A stretch of 5,864 nt of DNA. Source: an uncultured Porphyromonadaceae bacterium (GTDB lineage Bacteria; Bacteroidota; Bacteroidia; Bacteroidales; Muribaculaceae). Location: positions 1 to 5,864 of the forward strand of contig CALJBF010000338.1 in assembly GCA_938027385.1 (NCBI GenBank). Direction: 5' to 3'. This document shows positions 5,582-5,864 of the stretch, piece by piece. How positions within the stretch are numbered: position 1 is the stretch's first letter; the number at the start of each line of letters is the position of its first letter. Below the pieces are notes generated by a model. It did not search any database and was not told where the DNA came from. It worked only from the letters and a program-made list of their open reading frames with translations. The position numbers were made by a program, and so were the translations under genes.

Positions 5582-5864
5582 GATACAGGTAAACCGGCAA
5601 GTAAGGAATAAACAGCACAATATGCTGATATTCAAAGTTCAAAAACTGCATAGCGGTAAGTCATAACCCATCTGCGACAGTAATCTGATCCAATTCTGTC
5701 ACAAAGCCATATTCCAGCACTCACTTGCCGCAGACCTATAATATCTTGCTATACCAAGGTGGCTGCATATTTACCTACCAAACAATATATTAACACACAA
5801 CTTTTTGATTAGCAACGATATACGAAATTTACAGCTTTACCTCACGCGATACACTATTGCCGAT
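5560..5864. other. AT-rich non-coding region upstream of the operon
   Basis: Apart from the promoter -33 element I support no gene here. Stop codons interrupt all frames and no RNA gene fold is obvious. An 8-bp inverted repeat (CGGCAAGT 5595-5602 with its complement 5723-5730) and a short GACAG/CTGTC stem are too weak to call. Regulatory sites for the operon would be expected here, but none matches a family I recognise. Confidence 0.5.

Noticed and set aside
5595..5730. 8-bp inverted repeat (CGGCAAGT) in the upstream region, considered as operator half-sites
   Set aside because: The arms are about 120 bp apart and only 8 bp long, within chance expectation.
5829..5864. Twelve open codons on the minus strand (IGNSVSREVKL then TAA) running off the window end, possibly the C-terminus of an upstream gene
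   Set aside because: Twelve codons are too few to separate from chance, and a second frame is also open for eight codons. A few bases beyond 5864 would settle it.

Overview
The window looks like chromosomal DNA from a gut Bacteroidales, most plausibly a Muribaculaceae-like genome. Three things point there: a Bacteroidetes-type promoter (TTG, 19 bp, TATATTTG) with no Shine-Dalgarno-like starts, a secreted GH30 enzyme close to the Bacteroides endo-beta-1,6-glucanases, and a protein with SusE/SusF-like modules ending in a 'YNLQGVRV...GIYIRR' tail. The family placement is inferred from sequence recall, not from a search.

Layout. Positions ~13-1787 are an insertion sequence of the IS1182 type with one intact 510-aa DDE transposase on the plus strand. 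Its left end folds into a strong A/T-flanked hairpin, and its right end carries a second long stem-loop. Positions 1788-1984 are non-coding and palindrome-rich: a perfect 26-bp inverted repeat, built from three 9-nt units per arm, sits inside an outer 14-bp inverted repeat. Positions 1985-5529 are a two-gene minus-strand operon. The upstream gene (5529-3469) encodes a secreted protein of six tandem ~100-residue SusE/SusF-like beta modules plus a C-terminal sorting-like tail. After a 29-bp gap comes the downstream gene (3439-1985), a secreted GH30 glycosidase with both catalytic glutamates. Positions 5560-5864 are AT-rich and non-coding apart from the promoter elements.

How it works together (inference). 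One promoter just upstream of 5529 would drive both minus-strand genes. The six-module protein would bind a glycan at or outside the cell surface, and the GH30 enzyme would cleave a beta-glucan, possibly beta-1,6-linked. Transcription would stop at the 26-bp hairpin, which is followed by TTTT in the minus direction. No SusC/SusD pair, sensor or transporter lies in the window, so this is either a minimal two-gene glycan locus or a fragment of a larger one. The insertion sequence faces the operon tail to tail and does not interrupt it.

I see no CRISPR array, defence system, tRNA or rRNA. The least explained items are the nested palindrome at 1788-1969 and the modular binding protein.
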